A stretch of DNA of 64,000 nucleotides, taken from CAISIP01 sp965278985 (GTDB lineage Bacteria; Pseudomonadota; Gammaproteobacteria; Burkholderiales; Burkholderiaceae_C). Positions within the stretch are counted from its first letter, which is position 1, and every line of letters begins with the position of its first letter. The position numbers and the translations under genes were made by a program. The notes beneath the pieces are model-generated. The model was given only the letters and a program-made list of their open reading frames with translations. It had not been told where the DNA came from and made no database searches. Below are positions 12,163 through 20,954 of the stretch, piece after piece. The stretch is from positions 1,860,001 through 1,924,000 of the forward strand of contig OZ257131.1 of NCBI GenBank assembly GCA_965278985.1. The letters are read 5' to 3'.

Positions 12163-12756
12163 ATGCAGCTGCACCAGTTGTCCATGGCGTATGTCGCGGA
12201 ACAGGATCGCATCCTGGCCCGCGTCAACACGCAGGATGGCCAGGAGCTGCAATTCTGGTTCACGCGGCGCCTGACCCTGGGCCTGGCACCGGTGCTCGAC
12301 AAGGTGGCCAGTGAACACAGCGCCCGCATGGGTGCGGCCGGCATCTCATCGGCCCAGGTTCCCCCGCTCGACCCGCTGTCACGCAAGGCCGTCAGCGATT
12401 TCCAGCGCAGCGAAACCCTGAAGACCGCCGATTTCGCCACCCCCTACCAGCCCGCGCGCCCGGTGATGCCACAGTTCGAGCAGCCGCTGCTGGTCACCGA
12501 GGTGCAGCTTTCGCCGCTGGCCAACGGGCAGGTGCGTGTCAGCTGCAGCGAAAAGCTGCCCGGTGCAGAGGCTGCACAGCACCGCAGCTTCCAGCTGAAC
12601 CTGTCGCAGCAGCTCGTGCATGCCTTCATCCACTTGCTCGAACGCGCACTGCAGGCTTCGCAGTGGCGGCAGGCCCCGTCGCACGGCGCCGCCAAGGGAA
12701 CTGAGCGAGAGGCCGGGACTCCGCCCGACCTCCAAAGGCCCACCTACCTGAACTGA
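12163..12756 (+). CDS. Conserved hypothetical protein
   Basis: A 197-residue soluble protein with no signal peptide or membrane segment that I do not recognise. The first 50 residues (ending in an FWFTRRLTL segment) and a second block (LLVTEVQLSPLANGQVRVSC) look like beta strands. The last 25 residues are low-complexity and polar. Codon use matches the neighbours. It ends only 2 bases before the end of the convergent Rieske oxygenase gene. Confidence 0.6.
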   Translation: MQLHQLSMAYVAEQDRILARVNTQDGQELQFWFTRRLTLGLAPVLDKVASEHSARMGAAGISSAQVPPLDPLSRKAVSDFQRSETLKTADFATPYQPARPVMPQFEQPLLVTEVQLSPLANGQVRVSCSEKLPGAEAAQHRSFQLNLSQQLVHAFIHLLERALQASQWRQAPSHGAAKGTEREAGTPPDLQRPTYLN

Positions 12757-12758
12757 CG

Positions 12759-13928
12759 TCAGGCCCCCGAACCCGTGTGTCCCAGATAGGCGGATGCCAC
12801 GCGGTACACGAATCGGTAGGCGGAGCCCTCCTCGTTGGACAGGATGCCGGGGATGAAGCGTTCCGACTGCAACCCGCGCTGCACCGACTCGACGGCCGTC
12901 CAGTCCTCGCGGTTGGTGCGGTCCCAGAAGTCGACTGCATAAGCAGGGTCGAAACCCTGGCGCGCCAGCGAGGCCGGCGAGAACAGCCACTGGCATTCGA
13001 TGCGTGTACGGGTGGCCGACAGCGGCTCCAGGCGGTGCGTCATCACGTAGTCAGGGTGCAGGCTCAGCAACAGGTTGGGAAACAGCGACACGTAGTGCAC
13101 CTCGCGCCGCTGCGCGTCACTCAACCCGGGCAGGAACTCCCCGTGCGAAACGCCGTCCAGGCTCATCGTGCGAGCCGGCTCGGTCAACACCATCCAGCCG
13201 GCCGTGTAGGCGCCCCGCACGTCGTCGTGGCGGCCTCCGGACTCGGCCGCGGAGACCCGGCACAGGGCCGGATGGATCATCGGGCAGTGGTAACACTCAT
13301 GGTAGTTCTCGATGGCGATCTTCCAGTTGGCCTGGAGCTCGTAGCTGTGGGTCGCCGCGAGCAGCAACTGGTCGCAGCCCCAGGCCGCGAAGCGTTCCGG
13401 CAGGTCGCCCAGGTGCCCGGCGAACGGCGCCGCCGCGCCTGAGAGGTTCACGAAGATCCAACCACCCCACTCGGCCACGCCCATCGGTATCAAGCCCAAC
13501 TCCGCGGGCCGTGCATTGGGCATGTCGTGGATGGCGCGGGCATGGCGCAGGCTTCCGTCCAACTGGTAGCGCCACCCGTGGTAGGGGCACACCACGCTGT
13601 CACGCGACGCTGTCGCGCCGCAGGCCAGCAATTCGTGGCCTCGATGCCGGCAGATGTTCTCGAACGCGCACAGCCGCCCCGTCGCGTCGCGCGTGAGCAG
13701 CACGCCGCGCCCTGCGAGTTGCAGTGCGGCCTGGCTGCCCGGAGCACGCAGGGCATCGCCGCGCCCGGCACACAACCAGCCATTCGCGAACAACTGCTGC
13801 TGCTCCCATCGGAACACGTCGTCGCTGACGTAGGCGGCGCGCGGCAGCAGCCGTGACTCACCAAAAGGCCGCACGCATTCCAGCAATTCCGCATGCGGCA
13901 GCGGAGCAAGTGACAGTGCATTCTGCAT
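12759..13928 (-). CDS. Rieske non-heme iron oxygenase, alpha subunit (first of two)
   Basis: A 389-residue aromatic-ring-hydroxylating-type oxygenase alpha subunit. The Rieske [2Fe-2S] site is C93-R-H95 and C114-P-Y-H117. The catalytic mononuclear iron site is in ENYHECYHCPMIHP, with H214 and H219 as likely iron ligands and an acidic residue just before. The family includes dioxygenases and N- or O-demethylating monooxygenases; the ECYHC pattern is shared with quaternary-amine and betaine-type enzymes. The ATG at 13928 is preferred to a TTG six codons upstream. No reductase or ferredoxin gene is adjacent. It is divergent from a FAD oxidoreductase gene across a gap holding a perfect palindrome. 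Confidence 0.85.
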   Translation of the reverse strand: MQNALSLAPLPHAELLECVRPFGESRLLPRAAYVSDDVFRWEQQQLFANGWLCAGRGDALRAPGSQAALQLAGRGVLLTRDATGRLCAFENICRHRGHELLACGATASRDSVVCPYHGWRYQLDGSLRHARAIHDMPNARPAELGLIPMGVAEWGGWIFVNLSGAAAPFAGHLGDLPERFAAWGCDQLLLAATHSYELQANWKIAIENYHECYHCPMIHPALCRVSAAESGGRHDDVRGAYTAGWMVLTEPARTMSLDGVSHGEFLPGLSDAQRREVHYVSLFPNLLLSLHPDYVMTHRLEPLSATRTRIECQWLFSPASLARQGFDPAYAVDFWDRTNREDWTAVESVQRGLQSERFIPGILSNEEGSAYRFVYRVASAYLGHTGSGA

Positions 13929-14026
13929 GGCAAGAATATTGTTCAACTTTTAGATGAAGGCGCAGCGTATCCGATCTCCACCTCACTCTATTTGGTGATT
14001 CTTCCCGTTGCGGGACTTGGATTGCT

Positions 14027-14044
14027 TGTAAATAATTATTTACA
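14027..14044. promoter_or_regulatory. Perfect 18-bp palindrome in a divergent promoter region (candidate operator)
   Basis: TGTAAATAATTATTTACA is its own reverse complement and lies in the AT-rich 155-base gap between the divergent Rieske oxygenase and FAD oxidoreductase genes, 39 bases before the latter's ATG. In a high-GC genome such an AT-only core with TGTA/TACA ends is typical of a dimeric repressor site. Which regulator binds is unknown; the XRE-cupin protein of this module is one candidate. Confidence 0.6.
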
Positions 14045-14083
14045 CGTCCCGATCCTGCGGACGGTTTGACCAAGCGAGGCAAG

Positions 14084-15703
14084 ATGAGCAAAGGCACAGT
14101 CGCCATCGTGGGTGCCGGGCACAACGGCCTGGTGTGCGCGTTCTACCTGGCACGCGCCGGCTTCGACGTCCAGATGTTCGAACGCCGCGCCGTCGTCGGC
14201 GGCGCCGCGGTCACCGAAGAGTTCCATCCGGGCTTCCGCAACTCCACCGCCAGCTACACCGTCAGCCTGCTGCATCCGGCCATCATTGCCGACATGCGGC
14301 TGGAAAGCAGCTACGGCCTGCGCATCCTCGAGCGTCCCATCTCCAACTTCCTGCCGCTCGACGACACGCGCTACCTGAAGATGGGAGGCGGCCTGGCCAA
14401 GACGCAGGCCGAGGTCGCGCGGTACTCCGCGAAGGACGCGGCGCGCCTGCCGGTCTACTACGAGATGCTCGACGGCATTGGCGACCTGCTGCGCGGCCTG
14501 GCCATCGAGACGCCGCCCGAGATGATGTCGCTGCTGCAATCGCTGCCCCGGGGGTTGCGCGCGGGCAGCCAGGTGAAGCGGCTGTCACTGGCACAGCGCC
14601 GCGACCTGCTGGACCTGTTCACCGAGAGCGCGCGCGACTTCCTCGACGCCTGGTTCGAGAGCGATGCGGTCAAGGCCGCCTTCGGCTTCGACAGTGTCGT
14701 CGGCAACTTCGCCAGCCCCGACTCGCCGGGCTCCGCCTACGTGCTGCTGCACCACACCTTCGGCGGCGTCAACGGCAAGAAGGGCATCTGGGGCCATGCG
14801 GTCGGCGGCATGGGGGCGATCACGCAGGCGATGGCCAAGGCCTGCACCGACGCCGGCGTGAAGATCATGCTCGACTGCCCCACCAGGCAGGTGCTGGAGC
14901 ACAACGGCCGCGCGCAGGGCCTGCTGCTCGAGGACGGTCGCGAGGTGCGTGCCGACGTCGTCATCGCCAACTGCAACCCGAAACTGCTGTACGGCCAGTT
15001 GCTGGAGCGCAGCGCGCTGCCCGAAGACTTCGCACGGCGCATGGACACCTACCGCTGCGGCTCCGGCACGCTGCGCATGAACGTGGCGCTGTCGGAGCTG
15101 CCGCGCTTCAGCTGCCTGCCCGCGCCCGGTGAGCACCATGCCAGCGGCATCGTCATCGCACCCACCCTCGACTACATGGACCGCGCTTACCAGGACGCGC
15201 GCCGCGAGGGCTGGTCGCGCGAGCCCATCGTGGAGATGCTGATACCCAGCATGGTCGACGACAGCCTGGCACCCAAGGGCCATCACGTGGCCAGTCTGTT
15301 CTGCCAGCAATTCGCCTGGACGCTGCCGGAGGGTCGCCAGTGGGACGCCGAGCGTGAGCGCGCGGCCGATCTGGTGATCGACACCGTGGAGCGCTACGCG
15401 CCCGGCTTCAAGCAGTCGGTGCTGGGCCGCATGGTGCTGACACCGCCCGACCTCGAGCGCCGCTTCGGCCTCATCGGCGGCGACATCATGCACGGCCACA
15501 TGGCGCTCGACCAGCTCTGGGCTGCGCGGCCCGTGCTGGGCCACGGCGACTACCGCTCCCCCATCAAGGGCCTGTACATGTGCGGCGCAGGCACCCACCC
15601 GGGCGGCGGCGTGTCGGGCATGCCAGGCCACAACGCCGCGCGCGAAGTGATTCGCGACAGCAGCACCTGGGACGCGCTGAAGCTCGCCTTCAGCGGCCAC
15701 TGA
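14084..15703 (+). CDS. FAD-dependent oxidoreductase, phytoene-desaturase/PYROXD2-like
   Basis: A 539-residue flavoprotein. The N-terminus has the Rossmann FAD motif VAIVGAGHNGLVCAFYLA with a downstream acidic residue (FERR), followed by the GGAAVTEE segment seen in amine-oxidase/phytoene-desaturase-fold enzymes. The C-terminus has the FAD-closing motif GLYMCGAGTHPGGGVSG. This pattern matches the bacterial PYROXD2/carotenoid-isomerase-like group, for which substrates are mostly unknown; a carotenoid role is unlikely without crt neighbours. The ATG at 14084 has GAGG four bases upstream, better than a TTG at 14066. Its neighbours are a Rieske oxygenase and an amino-acid permease, which suggests amine or amino-acid catabolism (inferred). 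Confidence 0.82.
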   Translation: MSKGTVAIVGAGHNGLVCAFYLARAGFDVQMFERRAVVGGAAVTEEFHPGFRNSTASYTVSLLHPAIIADMRLESSYGLRILERPISNFLPLDDTRYLKMGGGLAKTQAEVARYSAKDAARLPVYYEMLDGIGDLLRGLAIETPPEMMSLLQSLPRGLRAGSQVKRLSLAQRRDLLDLFTESARDFLDAWFESDAVKAAFGFDSVVGNFASPDSPGSAYVLLHHTFGGVNGKKGIWGHAVGGMGAITQAMAKACTDAGVKIMLDCPTRQVLEHNGRAQGLLLEDGREVRADVVIANCNPKLLYGQLLERSALPEDFARRMDTYRCGSGTLRMNVALSELPRFSCLPAPGEHHASGIVIAPTLDYMDRAYQDARREGWSREPIVEMLIPSMVDDSLAPKGHHVASLFCQQFAWTLPEGRQWDAERERAADLVIDTVERYAPGFKQSVLGRMVLTPPDLERRFGLIGGDIMHGHMALDQLWAARPVLGHGDYRSPIKGLYMCGAGTHPGGGVSGMPGHNAAREVIRDSSTWDALKLAFSGH

Positions 15704-15766
15704 CCTACCGCTTCTTCTCCTCCCGCCCCGCCGCAAGGCTCACATGCTCCTGATTGGAGGTTCCCG

Positions 15767-17206
15767 ATGGGTTTGATGGACAAGCTTCTACGAACAAAAC
15801 CGACGCAGGGGGAGGACAGTGGCCACGGGCTGCTGGCGCGCACCGTGGGTCTGTTTTCGCTGACGATGCTCGGCGTGGGTTCCACGGTGGGCACCGGTAT
15901 TTTCTTTACGCTGGCCGAAGCCGTGCCCAAGGCCGGGCCTGCCGTGATCCTGTCCTTCATCCTGGCAGGCATTACCGCGGGGCTGACGGCGCTGTGTTAC
16001 GCCGAACTCTCGTCGAACGTGCCGGCGTCGGGCTCGGCCTATTCCTTCGCCTATGCCACGGTGGGTGAGTTCGCGGCCTACATCGTGGGAGCATGCCTGT
16101 TGCTGGAATGGGGGTTGGCGGGGAGCGCGGTGGCCATCGGCTGGTCGGACTACCTGAACAGCTTCCTCGGCAACGCCTTCGGAATCTCGATACCCGAGGC
16201 CTTGCGATCCCCGATGTTCGTTTCCGGCAAGGACGGCCTGGAGATCCATGCCGGCCATTTCAATCTGCCGCCCATCATCCTGATCGTGATGTGCTGCCTG
16301 CTGCTGCTGCGCGGGGCCAAGGAGTCGACCACGGTCAACTCGATCATGGTCGTGATCAAGCTCGGCGTGCTGATCTTCTTCGTGGTGGTGGCTTTCAGCG
16401 GCTTCAAGGCGGAGCACTTCACGCCCTTCTTCAACAGCGCCGGGATGACGGGTGTGTCGGCTGCTGCGGGTACGGTGTTCTTCTCCTTCATCGGCCTGGA
16501 CGCCGTGGCCACGGCAGGCGCCGAGGCCAAGAACCCACGCCGCAACGTGCCGCTGGGCATCATGCTGGCGCTGGTCATCGTGGTGACGGCCTACATGCTC
16601 GTGGCATTGGCCGGGCTCGGGGCGCAGTCGGCCGACAAGTTCGAGAACCAGCACGCCGGCCTGGCCGTGATCCTGCAGGACGTCACGGGCAGCGCATGGC
16701 CGGCCATGGTGCTGGCTGCAGGTGCCGTGATCTCGGTCTTCAGCGTCACGCTGATCAGCATCTACGGACAGACCCGCATCCTGTTCGCGATCAGCCGCGA
16801 CGGGCTGATTCCCAAGACCTTCAGCGACGTGAATCCGCGCACCCTGGCACCGGTGAAGAACACGGTCATCGTCAGTGTGGTCGTCGCCTGCATCGCCGGC
16901 TTCGTCGACTCCACCTACCTGTGGGACATGGTCAGCATGGGCACGCTGGTGGCCTTCGCCGTGGTGTCCATCGCCGTGCCGGTGCTGCGCGCCAAAGGCA
17001 TGAGCGACCCCAACGGCTTCCAGGTGCCATTCGGTCCGTACGCGATCCCGGGCCTGAGCGTGCTGGCCTGCCTCTACATCATCAAGGACCTGTCGGCGGC
17101 CACCTTCGAGGTCTTCGGTGTCTGGATGGCCATCGCGATCATCGGCTACCTGATGTTCGGCATCCACCAATCCCGCCTGAACGGCACCCGGAGGGCCCGC
17201 ACATGA
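15767..17206 (+). CDS. APC-family amino acid/amine permease
   Basis: A 479-residue inner-membrane permease with about 12 hydrophobic helices. The first helix contains the APC substrate-site motif GVGSTVGTGIFF, and helix 6 has FFSFIGLDAVATAGAEAKNPRRNVP, both diagnostic of the amino acid/polyamine/organocation superfamily and closest in style to cationic amino-acid transporters. GGAGG precedes the ATG with good spacing. The stop overlaps the next gene, a UspA protein, by 4 bases. The pairing of an APC permease with a universal stress protein is recurrent. The substrate is not determinable. Confidence 0.88.
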   Translation: MGLMDKLLRTKPTQGEDSGHGLLARTVGLFSLTMLGVGSTVGTGIFFTLAEAVPKAGPAVILSFILAGITAGLTALCYAELSSNVPASGSAYSFAYATVGEFAAYIVGACLLLEWGLAGSAVAIGWSDYLNSFLGNAFGISIPEALRSPMFVSGKDGLEIHAGHFNLPPIILIVMCCLLLLRGAKESTTVNSIMVVIKLGVLIFFVVVAFSGFKAEHFTPFFNSAGMTGVSAAAGTVFFSFIGLDAVATAGAEAKNPRRNVPLGIMLALVIVVTAYMLVALAGLGAQSADKFENQHAGLAVILQDVTGSAWPAMVLAAGAVISVFSVTLISIYGQTRILFAISRDGLIPKTFSDVNPRTLAPVKNTVIVSVVVACIAGFVDSTYLWDMVSMGTLVAFAVVSIAVPVLRAKGMSDPNGFQVPFGPYAIPGLSVLACLYIIKDLSAATFEVFGVWMAIAIIGYLMFGIHQSRLNGTRRART

Positions 17207-18093
17207 GCGCCATCGTTGTAGGTTTCACGCCCGATGCGGGCGGCCACGAAGCCCTGGCGGTAGGGGCGATGCTCGCCAACGCCCGCCAGGCCAAGTTGCT
17301 GGTGACGGTGGTGGTGCCGCAATCCTGGGGCTACCCGGTGCACGGCAGCCTGGACGGTGAGTACGCCAGGTTCCTGGAAGAGCACGCGACCAAGACCCTC
17401 GACGAGGCGCGCCAGGCGCTGGCCGGCATGCCCAACGTCGAGTTCCTGCGCAGCACCGCGTCCTCACCGACCGAAGGACTGCTGGAGACCGCCCACGCCC
17501 ACAGCGCCGAGTGCGTGGCCATCGGCTCCGCCAGCGGCGGCAGCGTGGGCCGCCTGTTCATGGGCGGCGTGAGCGAGGAAATCATGCACGCCTGTGACCT
17601 GCCCGTGGTCATGGCGCCGCGCGAATACAAGGTGGCGCCCACAGCCCCCTTGCGGCGCGTGACCGTGGCCTATGCCGGCGCGTCCAGCTCGGAGCGTTCG
17701 GTGCTGGAAGCCCTGGGCTTCGCAGCCAAGATGGGCGTGCCATTGCGCCTGGCCAGCTTCGCGGTGCGGGACCGGTCGATGTTCCCCACCGCCGGCATGG
17801 GCGCCAGCGAGGAGGAAGTGATACGGCGCTGGCGCGACGAGGCCTTTGAGTCGCTGGAGCGCGTGCGAGCGCTGCTGGTCGCCGCGGGCACGACACTGCA
17901 GCTCGAAACCGCGGTCAGCGCGGCTGCCACCTGGGACGAAGCGATGGCCGGCGTCGACTGGTTCAACGAAGAGTTGCTGGTACTGGGCTCGTCCAAGCTA
18001 GGCATCATCAAGCGCGTCTTCCTCGGGTCGACCGCGCACCGCATCCTGCGCGCCTCTCCGGTGCCGGTGATGGCGCTGCCACGCATGGCCTGA
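17203..18093 (+). CDS. Tandem-domain universal stress protein (UspA family)
   Basis: A 296-residue cytoplasmic protein with two UspA domains (about residues 1-140 and 150-295). The N-terminal domain ends with a nucleotide-loop-like GSASGGSVGRLFMGGVSEEIM. The C-terminal domain ends with LGSSKLGIIKRVFLGSTAHRIL, followed by PVPVMALPR. The Gly/Ser spacing suggests that ATP-binding loops are at least partly kept. The ATG overlaps the permease stop (ATGA), with GGAGGG eight bases upstream, so the protein is coupled to the permease and may modulate it or respond to the same signal. Confidence 0.87.
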   Translation: MSAIVVGFTPDAGGHEALAVGAMLANARQAKLLVTVVVPQSWGYPVHGSLDGEYARFLEEHATKTLDEARQALAGMPNVEFLRSTASSPTEGLLETAHAHSAECVAIGSASGGSVGRLFMGGVSEEIMHACDLPVVMAPREYKVAPTAPLRRVTVAYAGASSSERSVLEALGFAAKMGVPLRLASFAVRDRSMFPTAGMGASEEEVIRRWRDEAFESLERVRALLVAAGTTLQLETAVSAAATWDEAMAGVDWFNEELLVLGSSKLGIIKRVFLGSTAHRILRASPVPVMALPRMA

Positions 18094-18097
18094 GCAT

Positions 18098-18111
18098 GGC
18101 CGGCTCCGGCC
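18098..18111. terminator. Short GC hairpin between convergent usp and Rieske genes
   Basis: GGCCG (18098-18102) pairs with CGGCC (18107-18111) around a 4-base loop, between the ends of two convergent genes. There is no T-tract, so it may be a weak or Rho-assisted terminator, or simply chance in GC-rich DNA. Confidence 0.25.
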
Positions 18112-18124
18112 GCCTCTGTCCGAC

Positions 18125-19168
18125 TCACCCCGCGTGCGCGGCGCGCACCAGCTCCTGGAAATGCCACACCCCGCCTTCGCGGCGGGGGCTCAGGCGACCT
18201 GGCTGGTAGCTTCCGGACTCCAACGCACGCTGCACGTCCTCGCAGATCAGCGCATCCTCGGCCTGCACCTCGTCGGACACGGCCAGGTCGGCTTCGGCGC
18301 GTGACGCGGCGGCGGCGTCGTAGAAAAAATCGAAGGTGACCCGGGTCTTGCGCAGGCCCAGCGCCTCGACACGGTTCGATTGCAGGCGGCCCGGCGTGAT
18401 GTTGAGCATGGTCCCGGGCCACAGCCAGTAGTAGCGCACCACGCCCTGCCCGTAAGCGGCACCATCACCCGTCAGCGGAGAATGCTGCAACACCTGCAGG
18501 CCACCCCAGGCGACTTCGTAGTGGCGGTATTCGATCAGGCCATCGAGCGCCGGATGCACCAGCGGCACGTGGTACCCCTCCAGGTAGTTGTCGATGTAGA
18601 CCTTCCAGTTGCAGTCCACTTCGTAGATGCGCCGCGCGTGGAATGCCAGGGCGTCCAGCCGTGTCGGCGCGATGGCCGCGGCCACACCTTCCACCAGGCT
18701 GTCGAAGGGTGCACCACCACCCAGGCTCGCGAACACCAGGCCCTGCCACTCCACGACCTCGGCCCGGGGCAGCGCGATACCGGACGGCTCGAAGTCGCAG
18801 GCCGCCTCCATCGCCGGCACGGCCTTGAGCGCACCCGCGAGGTCGTAGGTCCAGCCGTGGTACAGGCACCGCAGGTTGCGCAACCCATTGCCACTGCCGC
18901 GCACCAGCGGCCCGCCGCGGTGGCGGCACACGTTGTGCAGGGCGCGCAAACCACCGTCCGGGTGGCGCAGCACCAGCAGCGGCACCCCGGCCACCATCGT
19001 GCTGATGAAGTCGCCGCCATGGCGCAACTCTTCGGCATGCGCAACCAGGTGCCAAGCGGGCGCCATGATCCGCCGCTGCTCGTGCGCGAAAGCGGCCGCG
19101 TCGGTGTAGAGATGCGGCGCGAGGGCGTGCGCGAGGTTCAGTGCGGGGGATGCGTGGGTCAGCGGCAT
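18125..19168 (-). CDS. Rieske non-heme iron oxygenase, alpha subunit (second of two)
   Basis: A 347-residue oxygenase alpha subunit that differs from the one at 12759. The Rieske cluster ligands are C81, H83, C101 and H104 (CRHRGG and CLYHGW). The catalytic iron site is DNYLEGYHVPLVHP with H200 and H205. The NYLEGYH form is typical of the betaine/carnitine/choline-type and related oxygenases, so an N-dealkylating role is possible but unproven. The ATG at 19168 gives the usual short N-terminus; open frame upstream runs into the intergenic region. It is divergent from the XRE-cupin regulator gene (178-base gap), so it is probably controlled by that protein. No reductase gene is adjacent. Confidence 0.85.
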   Translation of the reverse strand: MPLTHASPALNLAHALAPHLYTDAAAFAHEQRRIMAPAWHLVAHAEELRHGGDFISTMVAGVPLLVLRHPDGGLRALHNVCRHRGGPLVRGSGNGLRNLRCLYHGWTYDLAGALKAVPAMEAACDFEPSGIALPRAEVVEWQGLVFASLGGGAPFDSLVEGVAAAIAPTRLDALAFHARRIYEVDCNWKVYIDNYLEGYHVPLVHPALDGLIEYRHYEVAWGGLQVLQHSPLTGDGAAYGQGVVRYYWLWPGTMLNITPGRLQSNRVEALGLRKTRVTFDFFYDAAAASRAEADLAVSDEVQAEDALICEDVQRALESGSYQPGRLSPRREGGVWHFQELVRAAHAG

Positions 19169-19346
19169 GGTGGCAACCTGGTCGGAATCATGGACAGGCG
19201 AGGGATGTGTGGCATTGCACGATACCGACGGGGACCATGCCTTGTCATGCGCCAAATGCACCATTCCTCCCGGGACACTTCCACGCCGCACGCGAAATCC
19301 ACCAACGGAAACGTCAATAATCCTGCACACCACTACCGAGATACCC

Positions 19347-19931
19347 ATGACAAAGAACAAGGTGGGAACCACCGGCCGAGGCAACCCGCACATCGACACG
19401 GCGGCCCGCATCAAGCACCTGCGGCAACAGCGCGGCCTGTCCATCCGGGAACTGGCCAAGCGCGCCGGCATCAGCCACGCGAGCCTGGCGCTGATCGAAA
19501 AGGGCGAGGTGTCCCCGTCGGTGAGCTCGCTGCACAAGGTGCTGGAGTGTTTCCCCATCAGCATGGCCGATTTCTTCTCGCTGGACTTCGAGAACGACCC
19601 GCGCTATTTCTACGGCGCGCATGAACTGTTCGAGGTCGGTGGCAACGGCATCTCGCTGCACCAGGTGGGACAGGACCTGCGGGGGCGGCCGCTGCAGATC
19701 TTCTATGAACGCTGGGAAGTGGGTGCCGAGTCGGGCGAGGCGCCCTACACCCATGCGGGCGAAGAAGGCGGCGTGATCATTGCAGGGCGGCTGGAAGTCA
19801 CGGTGGGCCACGAGACCCGCGTGCTCGGGCCGGGCGAGAGCTACCTGTTCCCCAGCCAGCTCGCCCACCGCTTCTACAACCCCGGGCCCGAGGTGTGTGT
19901 GCTGGTCAGCGCCAACACGCCCCCGTTCTGA
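19347..19931 (+). CDS. XRE-family regulator with C-terminal cupin domain (PuuR-like)
   Basis: A 194-residue transcription factor. Residues about 20-75 form a Cro/CI-type helix-turn-helix (IKHLRQQRGLSIRELAKRAGISHASLALIEKG). Residues about 110-190 form a small cupin (APYTHAGEEGGVIIAGRLEVTV, then PSQLAHRFYNPG) likely to bind a small ligand or metal. PuuR and relatives of this architecture repress polyamine or amino-acid catabolic genes. The ATG at 19347 begins the compact domain; an in-frame upstream extension lies in the divergent promoter region. It is divergent from the second Rieske oxygenase gene, its probable target. Confidence 0.85.
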   Translation: MTKNKVGTTGRGNPHIDTAARIKHLRQQRGLSIRELAKRAGISHASLALIEKGEVSPSVSSLHKVLECFPISMADFFSLDFENDPRYFYGAHELFEVGGNGISLHQVGQDLRGRPLQIFYERWEVGAESGEAPYTHAGEEGGVIIAGRLEVTVGHETRVLGPGESYLFPSQLAHRFYNPGPEVCVLVSANTPPF

Positions 19932-19944
19932 CGGGCACTCCCCG

Positions 19945-20919
19945 CTATTCCCCCGTGATCCCGTTGCGCTGGATCACCGCGCCCCAGCGCGGATAGTCCC
20001 TGGCCGCGATGGCGCCCAGTTCCTCTGGCGTGGAAGTCGTGGCATCCATCCCGCCCTTGCCCAGCGCGTCGCGCACGGAGGCCTGCTGCAGGGCCGCCGT
20101 CAACTCGGCGTTCAAGCGCGCCACCACGGGGGCCTGCGTGCGGGCGGGCACGAAGAAGGCGTACCAGAGGTCCACCTCCATGCCCTTGAAGCCGAGTTCC
20201 TCGAAAGTGGCGACCGTGGGCGCCACCGGGTGGCGCCTGGCGCTGCCCACCGCAAGCGCCGTGAGCCGGCCACTGGAGACGAAACCCTGGGCCACGTGGA
20301 TGGGCAGGAATCCCACATCCAGCTGGCCGCCCAGCAGGTCCTGGAAGTACCCGGCCGTGCCGCGGTACGGCACGTGCAGCATGAACAGCTGCGTCTGCGC
20401 CTTGAACAGCTCCATCGCCATGTGGTGCGGCGTGCCCACCCCAGGTGAGCCGAAGCTGACCGACCCCGGGCGTGCCTTCACGCGCGCCACCAGGTCCTGC
20501 ACGGACTTGATACCCGTCTTCGGGTTGGCCACCAGCATCAGCGCGCCGTACGCCGCCATGGTGACGGGCGCGAAGTCCTTCAGCGGATCGAAAGGCACGT
20601 TCTTGTACAGCTGCGAGGCGATCAGCATGGTGTTGGCACCCATCAGCACCGTGTAGCCGTCGGCCGGCGACTTGGCGACGTTGTCGGCGCCGATGTTGCC
20701 GCTGGCGCCCGCCCGGTTCTCCACCACCACGGGCTGTCCCAGGCGCTGCTGCACGATGGGCTGCACTGCGCGCGCGATGGTGTCCATGCCTGTACCGGGC
20801 GTGAAGGGCACGATGATCTTGATGGGTTGCGACGGCCAGGCCGCCTGCGCCCGCGCGCCGAGCGCCGTCAGGGTGAGCGGCAGGGCCAGCAGGCTGCGTC
20901 GGCGCAAAGGGATGGTCAT
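19945..20919 (-). CDS. Bug/TctC-family periplasmic solute-binding protein
   Basis: A 324-residue secreted binding protein of the Bordetella-uptake-gene (Bug) family. A signal peptide (RRRSLLALPLTLTALGARAQA) is followed by the hallmark WPSQPIKIIVPFTPGTGMDTIAR and later ENRAGASGNIGADNVAKSPADGYT. Known members bind carboxylates or aromatic acids for tripartite tricarboxylate transporters, but most, as here, have no membrane partner nearby. AGGAG stands just before the ATG. It is the last gene of the minus-strand uptake operon, 35 bases after the flavin monooxygenase gene, so it probably binds a related aromatic or carboxylic compound (inferred). Confidence 0.9.
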   Translation of the reverse strand: MTIPLRRRSLLALPLTLTALGARAQAAWPSQPIKIIVPFTPGTGMDTIARAVQPIVQQRLGQPVVVENRAGASGNIGADNVAKSPADGYTVLMGANTMLIASQLYKNVPFDPLKDFAPVTMAAYGALMLVANPKTGIKSVQDLVARVKARPGSVSFGSPGVGTPHHMAMELFKAQTQLFMLHVPYRGTAGYFQDLLGGQLDVGFLPIHVAQGFVSSGRLTALAVGSARRHPVAPTVATFEELGFKGMEVDLWYAFFVPARTQAPVVARLNAELTAALQQASVRDALGKGGMDATTSTPEELGAIAARDYPRWGAVIQRNGITGE

Positions 20920-20954
20920 GGCTAGTCTCCTGGGGTACGGGTCCGGCGAACGAT

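Noticed and set aside
14084..15703. Phytoene desaturase or carotenoid isomerase
   Set aside because: The FAD fold is shared, but no carotenoid gene is nearby and the context is amine/amino-acid uptake.
12759..19168. Calling the two Rieske genes as specific betaine or carnitine oxygenases
   Set aside because: Motifs such as NYLEGYH and ENYHECYHC are shared by several substrate groups, and no diagnostic neighbour (demethylases, dedicated reductase) is present.
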